Positions 1 to 8,830 of a stretch of 64,000 bases of DNA are shown here, piece after piece. The number at the start of each line of letters is the position of its first letter. The first letter of the stretch is position 1. A program made the position numbers and the translations under genes. Source of the stretch: Diphasiastrum complanatum. Its lineage: Eukaryota; Streptophyta; Lycopodiopsida; Lycopodiales; Lycopodiaceae. The notes under the pieces are model-generated. The model was not told the DNA's origin. It was given only the letters and a program-made list of their open reading frames with translations, and ran no database searches. The DNA is taken from assembly GCA_029204225.1 (NCBI GenBank), contig CM055103.1, positions 5,888,852-5,952,851 on the forward strand, given 5' to 3'.

Positions 1-1205
1 CTTTAAGGAACGAGCATTCTTGGCAAAGAAGGAAGAGCAGCAGCAAGATATGGAGGAGAATCAATCAAATCGATCGGAAGATGTAAAGAAAGTAGTTCGA
101 AAGGGAAACTGCTTAGCTTGCGGCAAATCATGGTATTATTCAAAGGAGTGCTAGCAAACAAGAAGAAGCAGGATGGGAATTTTGTCAAAGAAGAAGAAGC
201 ATCTAATGCAAGGAAGATTGTACAAACTTCAGGCTCAGGTGGTGAAGGAGAGATCAAGTATATGGGATACTTATTCACCTCCTACTTCACCAAGCAAGAA
301 GCATCCTACATCAGAAGCTAGAAGATTGCCTAGATGGTACTGTGAAACTATCAAGGGTAGTGTCATTATGGAATAGGGAGAGTCCAGTACACATGGGACT
401 AGGAGATCGGCTAGACTTGAAAACCAACATGAAGATCAAGATCAACAAGAGGATCATCATGAAGATCAAGATGGACAAGACATGAAGATGGGGATGTACA
501 TTTTGCATATACAGCCATAGTATTTGAAACCTAGAATCTGTCTACTTTTAGGGAGGCTGAAAAAGAGGACATTTGGAGGAAAGCTTTGGATGAGGAATAC
601 GACTCAATTATGAAATACAAGACTTGGAAACTTGTTTAGTTACCTACAGGTAAAAAGGCTATTGGATGCAAGTGGGTCTATAGAACTAAGCACAGATCAG
701 ATGGTTCTATAAATAAACATAAGGCAAGATTGGTGGCAAAAGGTTATGCTCAATAGGAAGGGATCGACTATGAAGAAACTTTTGCACCAGTTGCTAAGTC
801 TACTACTATGAGGGCGGTTTTATCATTGGCAGCTCAATTTGCATGGGATATTCAACAAATGGATGTGAAGAGTGCATTCCTGAATGGATTTCTAGAGGAA
901 GAAGTCTACATGGAGCAGCCAGAGGGACACATAGGAGCAGGACATGAAGACAAGGTTTTCAAGTTGGACAAGGCACTATATGGACTTAAGTAGGCACCAG
1001 AGCATGGTACATGAGGATTGACACATACTTTGAGGAGCTTGGCTTTCAGAGTAGTTCGGAGCCTACACTTTATGTTTTGATCGGGGATGGTCATATTGTG
1101 ATTGTACTGATGTACGTGGATGACCTTGTTATTACAGGATCATATCATAGTATGATTCAGGGTATCAAGAAAGATCTTTCATCGGAGTCAGTATTGAGTT
1201 GGTGC
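1..1205 (+). pseudogene. Ty1/copia gag-pol remnant A (zinc knuckle to reverse transcriptase)
   Basis: The first 150 bases encode the end of a copia Gag with a decayed CCHC knuckle (CLACGKSWYYSKEC, His replaced by Tyr). The sequence then jumps, without protease or integrase, to the linker before the reverse transcriptase. RT motifs are readable at about 660-990 ([45 protein letters not shown]) and at 1011-1200 (YVDDLVITG). The frame is broken by many stops, several at expected Gln codons (TAG after LV, after YAQ, after YGLK). It ends abruptly at about 1205 with no RNase H or LTR. It closely matches the copy at 45004-45715. Dead fragment; certain as to family. Confidence 0.9.
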
Positions 1206-2199
1206 TTCTAGAGGCATGATGGAAATGGTTGTTTTCATGAATCAGTTTCAAAGGGCTTGGCTACAATAGCCCTTCTTGCACAAAACTATAGTTAAAATCC
1301 TTGGACCTCCCGCTAGATGCATTCTTGGAATAATTTTGAGAATCCAACGCATGTCATTCTATTTTAAAATATTTTTCCAAAGTAAGAATGCATGTAGGTT
1401 CATCGACAATGTGTCAACATGTGGCACCAATCTTATTATTGCCTATGTGGAAGCATGTTAAGATCTGGGTAGCTCGATATCATCAGTTTTCTTGAGCTCC
1501 CTTCAGCCCTTGCAAAGTCTATGTTGACATTTTTTCAATATGGATAAATTGTGATTTGGATCTATAGTTCAATGTGAATGATCTGAACTGTATGGGCTAG
1601 TTATATGGAATGAAAAAATCTACATGCACCCAAATTCCATCTTCCTAGTACCCAAGGCTTCATACGCTAGTAAGACTATCATCAGAATATCCAAATCCTT
1701 ATGCAACTCGTGCAGCTAAAACTGTACAATTGAGATCATTCACTCTAAACAATAGATAGAGATGTGAAACACAACTAATCTTTATGGAATCTATGTAAAA
1801 ACAAAATCCGCATGAGCTCAATGTAGCTTGAACAAACTACTCTCATCTATTGATGCTCTTGAGCTACCTAAATTTCAACATACTTCCAAAAACTCCAAAA
1901 AGGAAGAGTGAGCAATCAACAAGTACCTATTGGAATGTTGATTCTATATCTATCCTACACTGATGCAAAAACATTATTGCAATACACTGAGACATATTGT
2001 AAATGAAACTACATGCATTTTCTAACTTTGGGACAATATACTAAAATAGAGTCCACATGTCTCAGTGTATGCATTGAATGCTTAGAATGGATGCATGAAT
2101 GCATGTGGATTTCAAGAAACGTGTTTTTATGATATAAGATGGGAATATAAAAAGAAACTTAGTGACATATTTAAATGAGAGGTCGACATTGTAAAAAAA
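1206..2199. other. About 1 kb with no recognisable gene
   Basis: AT-rich sequence between two copia remnants. No long open frame, no retroelement motif and no terminal repeats were recognised on either strand. It may be decayed LTR or untranslated retroelement DNA. Confidence 0.5.
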
Positions 2200-2606
2200 G
2201 GAATGTGTCCAATGAGATCCTTAAGGAGATAGGTCAAGGAGGCTTGGGACACATCCCAAGCAATCTATGAATTCAAGGCTACTCACCTTGAGAAATTAGA
2301 CCCTCCAAAGCTATCAAAGCAAAGGGGAAAGTGCTCCAAGCTATATGCTTAGACTGAAAGATTACAATAGAAAGCTTGCTTGTATTGGAGAGCCAATAAA
2401 TAGAAGAGAGCTAGTCTTGAATAGATTGAATAAAGAGTAATCTGACCTTGTACAATCCTATGCAATCTAAGAGAATCTACCATCCATGGAGAGCTTACAA
2501 GGAGTCTTGATGGTTAAGGAGTGCAGGCAAACCAACATGTTGTCTAGAATGGGACAACTATCTCTCAAAGATGAAGGTGATGAGAAAGCAATTCTCATTC
2601 ATTGCA
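2200..2606 (+). pseudogene. Copia gag remnant C, left part
   Basis: Broken frames read EAWDTSQAIYE and LVLNRL, then VQSYAI and ENLPSMESLQGVLM, a copia UBN2-type Gag. It ends in ILIHCKG at the target site of the inserted LTR element (2612-5193) and resumes at 5199 with GRGAPFKKPAELLKN, so this is one ancient gag split by a younger insertion. Internal stops show it was dead before or soon after. Confidence 0.75.
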
Positions 2607-2611
2607 AGGGC

Positions 2612-3062
2612 AGTAGGAAATCAAAGTGCCAAGATCCTTCTAACATTCAATCTTCATATACAAGAAGAAGAAGAAGAAGAAGAAGAAGAAGAGGGAGAGG
2701 GTTAAGCGCCCTCAAGGAGAGAGAAAGTAGTAGCAATGCTTGAAAGGGAATGAATTACAAATGAATCATGAGTACATATAAATAGGCCTTCCAAGGGCCT
2801 AGACTCTTCCAAACCCTAAGTTCTAAAACCTTCCAAACTCACTACTAATTATAGGGCACCCCCAAAAGTCAAGAGGTCCCTTAACATAATTAGACTTTAC
2901 TTGGACCCACGAGTTACTACTAGACCAAAATTGGGTCCAACTTAACTAAAACTGACTTAACATGGTCTAAATAATAAACCTAACCCATGGTTACACAAGT
3001 CTCGACCTTTTGGGTCAAAGTAACCTATGGGAAACTAACATTATCATTTATTATTTCTAAAA
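2612..3062 (-). repeat. 3' LTR of NA1
   Basis: About 450 bp, nearly identical to 4749-5193, including an (AAG)n run that is longer here (2660-2690). Its outermost base is A rather than the expected T, and the inner end reads CTAAAA instead of CTAACA. Confidence 0.9.
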
Positions 3063-3555
3063 GCCTCCTTGAATGATAATGTAAAAACATAACATGACAT
3101 GAAGTATGAAAAATTGCAACAAAATGCAAAGTGTTGCATGCTGCCCAAAACTCCATGTAGCCGAAAAAGAAAAGATGTAGCTTGCTGTCCAAGCTTAATG
3201 CCGCCAAAAAAAAAAAACTTCAGCTTGAAGTAGTCGAAGTAGCCGAAAGCATCAAGTTGAAGAGTGAAGACAAGCATGCTCCATCCAAAGTTAGTAACCA
3301 AAAAACCAGCCACAAGCCGAAATATGGATTTGCAATCCATCAATGGTCCACATGATTCCATAAGTCTTCTTACCACAAGAAACATAAAGAAGAGTATGAT
3401 ACTCTTTTACCATCACATCCTCCCGAGTCTTACTATCAATGATCTGCTCACCAACACTAAGTAAGACAACACCGTCATCATAAGAAGCATCAAAACAGTA
3501 AGGTACTGATTTTGGTGAGGCATGTGTATTTCCTCCAAGGTAAAAAGATGTTTTG

Positions 3556-4446
3556 TTATCCGAGGCTATAGCAGGCTGTCCAATAGCCACAAGAGGTTGT
3601 AGCAGGCTGTCCAATAGCCACAAAATCACCAACACTTTGCTGTCCAAAGTGTTCCAAATGTGGACCTTGCTGTCCCAAAACCTTCCACGGGCCGTTCCCG
3701 ATGCATAATAGGATGCTCACGATGTAACATAGGCTGAAAATGATCAATAAACAATGGCTGAATATGTTGTCCACCATCTCCAAGAAAAACACCAGCAGCT
3801 TGCCACTTTGAACACCCCAAAAATCCAACAACACGCCACTTTGAACCAATGTACTAATTGACATGATTTTTTCCCCTCCTCCATTAGTACAAAATGACTT
3901 CAAAAAATGCTTGATTTCAGCCTTTTCCAAAACATTAACTTGAGAAGCTTGCTCATAAAGTCCTTCACCAATGCATCCATCATTTGCAACAAATGGCTCA
4001 AGAGAAGAAGAATGCTCTACCATACCAACATTCTGATGCAAAATTGTAATTGTAGAAATACAATGATCAAACTTTGCATGCCTTTGCTCTTCTACCTTCA
4101 AAGAGGATGAAGTAGAGAGGAGAAAGCATGATAATGAATCTTTTATTCGGTATGTCTTTAACAGTGTTTCCAAAACACTTTTAGAGGTCTTGCAAAATCT
4201 CAAATGATATAAGATAGATCTTGTTACCGATAAAATCTTGATCATCACATCGATGCCAAACCTCAGCTTGCAACTCCATGAAAAAAGGTTGATGCCATCC
4301 AACATACCTTCGCCCCTGGAAACAAGCAAAAAGAAGCGGATCTTCACTTTGTCATTTTTCAGCCAAATCAGAAAATAAAAATTGCTTGTAAATGGGTGCC
4401 CTCCTGCAAAGGAGCAAATCTGAAAAATAGGGCAGCAACAGACCAA
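3556..4446 (-). CDS. Hypothetical 296-codon ORF inside NA1
   Basis: This is the only long frame inside NA1, in the element's sense orientation and starting about 290 bp after the primer site. It is rich in Cys, Phe, Ser and Leu, with several hydrophobic stretches but no clean domain; I see no CCHC knuckle, protease DSG, RT or integrase motif, so it is not a recognisable Gag. A short tandem repeat at the 3' end (GTCCAATAGCCACAA at about 3579 and 3610) is translated as the repeated phrase AIGQPA. It could be a captured host fragment, a fast-evolving element protein, or chance. No function is assigned. Confidence 0.35.
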   Translation of the reverse strand: MVCCCPIFQICSFAGGHPFTSNFYFLIWLKNDKVKIRFFLLVSRGEGMLDGINLFSWSCKLRFGIDVMIKILSVTRSILYHLRFCKTSKSVLETLLKTYRIKDSLSCFLLSTSSSLKVEEQRHAKFDHCISTITILHQNVGMVEHSSSLEPFVANDGCIGEGLYEQASQVNVLEKAEIKHFLKSFCTNGGGEKIMSISTLVQSGVLLDFWGVQSGKLLVFFLEMVDNIFSHCLLIIFSLCYIVSILLCIGNGPWKVLGQQGPHLEHFGQQSVGDFVAIGQPATTSCGYWTACYSLG

Positions 4447-4735
4447 CGGAAGTAGGATAAACCTACATGGATGTGGGCGACCTAAAAGCAGCCCCGAAGA
4501 AGATAATTAATGGCGCCTTCCTGCAACCTAAAAAATCAGCAAACAACCAACTGATTTTTGGGCACCCAAAATCCCATTATCTCCTTTGATCTGTGGCGCC
4601 CTCCTGCAAAGCGGAAAAGAGTCAAAATTGAACTGATCTTCACTCCAAAAAATCAACAAAGGTGCTGTTTTTGAGATCCCTAAGTGAAGACGATCTCTTT
4701 TGGTAGGGCGCCCTAATCAAGCATAGAAAATCCAT

Positions 4736-4748
4736 GGCTCTGATACCA
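4736..4748 (-). promoter_or_regulatory. Primer binding site of NA1
   Basis: The minus strand reads TGGTATCAGAGCC directly after the 5' LTR terminus CTACA. This is the usual initiator tRNA-Met site of plant copia-type elements, and it fixes the element's orientation. Confidence 0.9.
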
Positions 4749-5193
4749 TGTAGGAAATCAAAGTGCCAAGATCCTTCTAACATTCAATCTCCATATACAA
4801 GAAGAAGAAGAAGAAGAAGAAGAGGGAGAGGATTAGGTGCCCTCAAGGAGAGAGAAAGTAGTAGCAATGCTTGAAAGGGAATGAATTACAAATGAATAAT
4901 GAGTACATATAAATAGGCCTTCCAAGGGCCTAGACTCTTCCAAACCCTAAGTTCTAAAACCTTCCAAACTCACTACTAATTATAGGGCACCCCCAAAAGT
5001 CAAGATAGGGTCCCTTAACATAATTAGACTTTACTTGGACCCACGAGTTACTACTAGACCAAAATTGGGTCCAACTTAACTAAATCTGACTTAACATGGT
5101 CTAAATAATAAACCTAACCCATGGTTACACAAGTCTCGACCTTTTGAGTAGTAACCTGTGGGAAACTAGCATTATCATTTATTATCTCTAACA
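4749..5193 (-). repeat. 5' LTR of NA1
   Basis: 445 bp with canonical TG..CA ends on the minus strand, followed by the primer site at 4736-4748 and bounded outside by the AGGGC target copy. It contains a short (AAG)n run and an AT-rich TATTTATATG candidate TATA region. Confidence 0.9.
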
Positions 5194-5198
5194 AGGGC

Positions 5199-5530
5199 AA
5201 GGGGAGAGGAGCACCATTCAAGAAGCCGGCCGAGCTACTCAAGAACAAGGGTGATGATCAATCATCACCATCATCATCTACAAAGTGGGAAGAAAGACAA
5301 ATCCAAGATGAAGTGCTACTTTTGTGGCCAAAAAGGACACTTTGCATCTAAGTGTTTCAAAAAGAAAAAGACATGGTAAGAAAGCAAATTTCAACAATGA
5401 AGGTGAAGAGAGTGACAAGTGGGAGTTAGTTGTGATGTCCATCTTCTCATCCTCTAGCTTCAAGGGTGAAAACCCATGGTGGATTGATGGTGGGGCTAGG
5501 AGGATGATTCAAACAAGCCCATAGTTCAAG
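5199..5530 (+). pseudogene. Copia gag remnant C, right part, into protease
   Basis: Continues the gag interrupted at 2606 (APFKKPAELLKNKG). A good CCHC knuckle lies at 5313-5354 (CYFCGQKGHFASKC). A degenerate protease start then reads NPWWIDGGARRM, where a live copia protease would have WIDSGAS. The frame ends at TAG near 5521. Confidence 0.8.
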
Positions 5531-6660
5531 ATTAGGCTAGTATTCAACCTAAAGGGATTGTACTAGCCAATGAGGCATTGACACTTCTATCGGTAAAGTT
5601 GGATGGGTCATAGGATGTTATTAGAGGACCAATATCTATGGCATGAACTTCATGTATATCATCTGCCCTATTATAGACATGTTTGTATATCCATGACAAA
5701 TAGACCTCTCAACAAGAAATGTCTCACTGAAGTTTTTGTAGATTATTGGATAACCATTGTGCATGTAAAAAATCATTGCTCAAAAAGAAAACATGAACCA
5801 ATATAAGGCATAAATAAAGAGCCTTAGATAATAATGGAAGAAATCATTGTTTAAATGTACGACCTAGTTGTAGTGTTGACAAACGATGCCAAGAAATAGA
5901 AACAAATTCATTAGGATGGTGGAAGTGGAAGGTCTATGGACAAAAGTGTGGTTCACCAAAAACTTTCAATGAGGGCCAACAAGGAGGGACACTTGGAAGT
6001 TGAGCAATGGATATATTATCAACAATGGTGAATAATCAAGGTGAAAGAGGAGATGGAACACCTGACCTAGAAACTATAGACTAACATGATGACTATATAA
6101 TAGAGTCCTTGACCAACATGTATACATGCCAGCCATATATAGTTGCATCTCATATGTCCTAACCTTTGGTTGAGCAAATTTCAATATCCCATTGTCAACT
6201 AAAGAATAATGTATGTCACGCTTGAATGTAGGAATACAAGTTGAAACATATTAGTCGGCATCCTATCCAACCTAATTGACATCCTATCCAACCTCTTCAA
6301 GATTATGTATAAATCTTCACCAAAAGGATGTTAGAATTCTACAATCTTTCCTAAGATAAGTGGCCTTCAATCATTCACAAAAAGAGAGAGGGCAAATAGC
6401 TGAAGAATCAATAAACATTGCCACTCTCAAACTTTGAAAAATTGCAAAATTTAGATATGGTGCCTGTGTGATAACTCCATAAATGCTCATATCAAGAAAG
6501 TGTGTATGATAAAAGGCAAGTGTAACCCCCAAAGGATTGAACCACAATCCCTTATTATATATCCAATATAAAAGTTGTATGATGAAAGTTTGAGTACGCT
6601 CAGAAGAATGCGTGATATATATACCAGATGAAATCAAAAGAGCCAAAGACTGAGAGTTTC
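5531..6660. other. Unassigned 1.1 kb
   Basis: No confident coding or repeat structure. The first 250 bases may be decayed copia sequence. A short direct duplication (GCATCCTATCCAACCT / ACATCCTATCCAACCT) occurs at about 6259-6300. Confidence 0.4.
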
Positions 6661-6663
6661 ATG

Positions 6664-7440
6664 ACTGGTGATATCCCTACGAAAATGGCTTTAGTCTGCA
6701 GTTAGTACGCAGGCAGAGTCCAGGAGATTGCATGCATTGAGGCAGGGTTCCGCGCTCATTACTCCACTATTTATCATATCTTCACACTTTGAGCTCTTAT
6801 TGAGGAAGCCAGGCACAAGAAGGAAAATGTTTATTGTTGTTTTGTGGACTTCAGGAAAGACTTTGACTCTGTCCCACGATCACTGCTTATCCAAAGACTC
6901 CGCAACCTGGGTTTCTCGACTGATATTATTCTAGTTGTCATGGCTCTCTATGAAAGGGTTTTGGGTTGCTTCTATCACAGCAATGGCATTTCTGAGCAGA
7001 TCTGGAGTACTATTGGGGTTAAGTAGTGGGTGCTCTCTTTCACCAGTTCTCTTTGGACTATACATTGATGAGTTGGAGAGGGTCATTTCTCAGTGTGGCG
7101 GGGACGGTTGTAGACTTGGTGATATTCTGATTGCTATCCTCCTCTATGCGGATGATGTGGTACTAGTCTCTTACACCAAAGAGAGATTACAAAGACAGTT
7201 GGATTGCTTACACACTTTTTCTACCTGGTGGGGCTTAGGGGTGAACATTTCGAAGACCAAAGTCATGGTCTTCAACACTTCTCGAGCTTTCATGCAGCGC
7301 CAAGAGCTTATTTTTGATGGACAGCCTCTAGATGTGGTTCCTTTATACACTTACCTGGGTGTGCTCTTCACTAGTCCTACGTTCAGTATGAGACAGGCGG
7401 CTACTTCTAGACTCGGGAAAGGTATACACGGATTGCACTC
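6664..7440 (+). pseudogene. LINE A reverse transcriptase fragment
   Basis: RT motifs in order: EAGFRAH (RT motif region), YCCFVDFRKDFDSVPRSLL, GCSLSPVLFGLYIDELE, the catalytic LLYADDVVLVS at about 7137-7170, then GVNISKTKVMVFN and YTYLGVLF. There is one frameshift near 7020 (a stop where KQGCSLSP should continue). The endonuclease domain is absent, typical of 5' truncation during target-primed reverse transcription. Confidence 0.9.
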
Positions 7441-8280
7441 ATGTCCTCCCATCATCTTCAAGCCCAGGGATACCCATTGTCATGGTTCTCTCAGGTGTCA
7501 CATTTCCTCATGATGGGATTTGATATCACTATCACATATCTCCCCTCGGGTACACACCAGTACATTATACGGTTTTTGTACAGAGCATATCTTGATCGTA
7601 CATGGCGACGTCAGTTGGGGGATAAGCATGATTACTACCAAGTTAACTTTTTGGAGGAGGATATCGCTGGTTTTCCAGTTCTACCTCAATATCTGACCTC
7701 AGGATTATCACACACTCTCCGTTTCACTTTGGGACAGTTTAGAGTATCCTCACATCAGTTGGCTATTGAGACTGGCAGATTCCAGGGTACCTCACAGGAG
7801 GAGAGATTATGCCAGTTATGTTCTTTACATGAGGTGGAGTCAGAGGAGCACTTGATCTTCAGATGCCCTATATATTATGCAATCAGAGGGAGATACCACT
7901 GCCTATTCCAGGACATGCCTACTACACTCCGATCGCTCATTGCATACGAGGACCCTCACTGTGTTGCACTTATGGTCTTGCTACAACATGATATGTACCA
8001 GTCAGCTCATCAACCACATCCTAGCTCTCAGGTTCAGATTACCTCATTTTTCTCTAGGAGACGACCACGCCGAGACATCGAGTCTGATGACGACGACGAC
8101 CATACACCACCTCACAGATATCAGACACAATGCACCACTCACAGTCATGCAGCAGCTCACACTACCCGTCCTATCATGAGAGCACACAGTTCTCACCCTC
8201 CTAGACAACGGCAACGACGATCAATATTGCCTCCTGCTACAGCTCGCATCACATCCTTTTTCAACAACAGTGCCAGTTGA
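7441..8280 (+). CDS. LINE ORF2 C-terminal region with zinc knuckle and PIP-box tail
   Basis: An uninterrupted 279-codon frame encoding the end of ORF2. A Cys/His cluster (LCQLCSLHEVESEEHLIFRCP, C-x2-C..H..C) resembles the zf-RVT domain that follows plant LINE RTs. The last 85 residues form an unusual tail: a PCNA-interaction motif QVQITSFF followed by SRRRPRR (8029-8073), an acidic run ESDDDDDH, a His/Arg/Pro-rich linker and a terminal ARITSFF repeat of the motif (8239-8262). The same arrangement recurs in copy D (18741-19103). The reading frame lacks its RT part through deletion, so this copy is not functional, but the tail itself is intact. Confidence 0.8.
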   Translation: MSSHHLQAQGYPLSWFSQVSHFLMMGFDITITYLPSGTHQYIIRFLYRAYLDRTWRRQLGDKHDYYQVNFLEEDIAGFPVLPQYLTSGLSHTLRFTLGQFRVSSHQLAIETGRFQGTSQEERLCQLCSLHEVESEEHLIFRCPIYYAIRGRYHCLFQDMPTTLRSLIAYEDPHCVALMVLLQHDMYQSAHQPHPSSQVQITSFFSRRRPRRDIESDDDDDHTPPHRYQTQCTTHSHAAAHTTRPIMRAHSSHPPRQRQRRSILPPATARITSFFNNSAS

Positions 8281-8407
8281 TATGATTTTATTCTTAGCAG
8301 TTATTTTGCTTCCACTTACTGACAGTTTGTAGTTCACAGTTATGTTGTTCATCTTTAATGCATAGTTTTTTCTTGGAATCATTTATGTACACTCCCATGG
8401 TTACCAC

Positions 8408-8726
8408 CATAGATGCACATCGTTTCTAGAAACGCGTTCAAAAATGCGTTTCTGGTTTGGGAGTGCGTTTATTAAAGTTCATTTTTTTGATTTTTGTGGG
8501 CAATATGGGCATCAAATTAAAGCTCTAATCAAGGGCATTGCATTTATGTAGGTTGTCGAGTGTTTCGGTTACAGTGTGGTCCAGTTTAGGTGCAGCAATC
8601 CTTGTTGGATTCTGTCAATCCCTATGAATTTTTACAGACCTGTTTCTGATTTTTTTTCCAGCGATTCTGGATCCAGAAACGCGTTTCTAGAAACGTTTTT
8701 ATGCAGAAACGCGTTTCTGGGCAACT
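8408..8726. repeat. 319-bp insertion with palindromic GAAACGCGTTTC ends
   Basis: Inserted into the LINE A 3' UTR; ATGGTTACCAC is duplicated on both sides (8397-8407 and 8727-8737), while copy D has it once at 19222. Both ends consist of iterated GTTTCTAGAAAC / GAAACGCGTTTC words, but no simple terminal inverted repeat or poly(A) tail is seen. Unclassified small element. Confidence 0.7.
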
Positions 8727-8768
8727 ATGGTTACCACATACTTGACATATACTTTTTATCTGTCTTAT

Positions 8769-8825
8769 ATGCCTTTTGGCATGGAAAAGACATTAATAAA
8801 GCTTTCTTTCTTTCTTTCTTTCTCT
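8769..8825 (+). other. LINE 3' hairpin and simple-repeat tail
   Basis: ATGCC-TTTT-GGCAT (8769-8782) can fold into a five-pair hairpin. It is followed by GGAAAAGACATTAATAAAG and a (TTTC)n/(CT)n tail. The same arrangement closes copies D (19263) and G (46272, minus strand). Likely the 3' end recognised by the element's own RT; that role is inference. Confidence 0.7.
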
Positions 8826-8830
8826 CTCTA

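Larger units (their letters stand above)
2612..5193 (-). mobile_element. Non-autonomous LTR retrotransposon (NA1), minus orientation
   Basis: Two near-identical flanking repeats (2612-3062 and 4749-5193) enclose about 1.7 kb. On the minus strand the right repeat begins TGTTAGAG and ends CTACA, followed immediately by TGGTATCAGAGCC, the initiator tRNA-Met primer site. A purine stretch (AAGGAGG) precedes the other LTR. A 5-bp target duplication AGGGC (2607-2611, 5194-5198) flanks it, and the interrupted gag resumes across it. No gag, protease, RT or integrase motif is present, so it must be mobilised in trans. The left LTR ends carry T-to-A and C-to-A type changes at the terminal dinucleotides. 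Confidence 0.9.
6664..8830 (+). mobile_element. LINE copy A, 5'-truncated, internally deleted
   Basis: An L1-type non-LTR element starting inside the RT and running through the ORF2 C-terminus, 3' UTR and a T/C-rich tail. Relative to copy B (8831-11120), a segment between RT motif LGKG and the downstream GYPLSWFSQ region is missing. Its 3' UTR is interrupted by a 319-bp insertion with an 11-bp target duplication. The tail abuts copy B directly. Confidence 0.85.
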
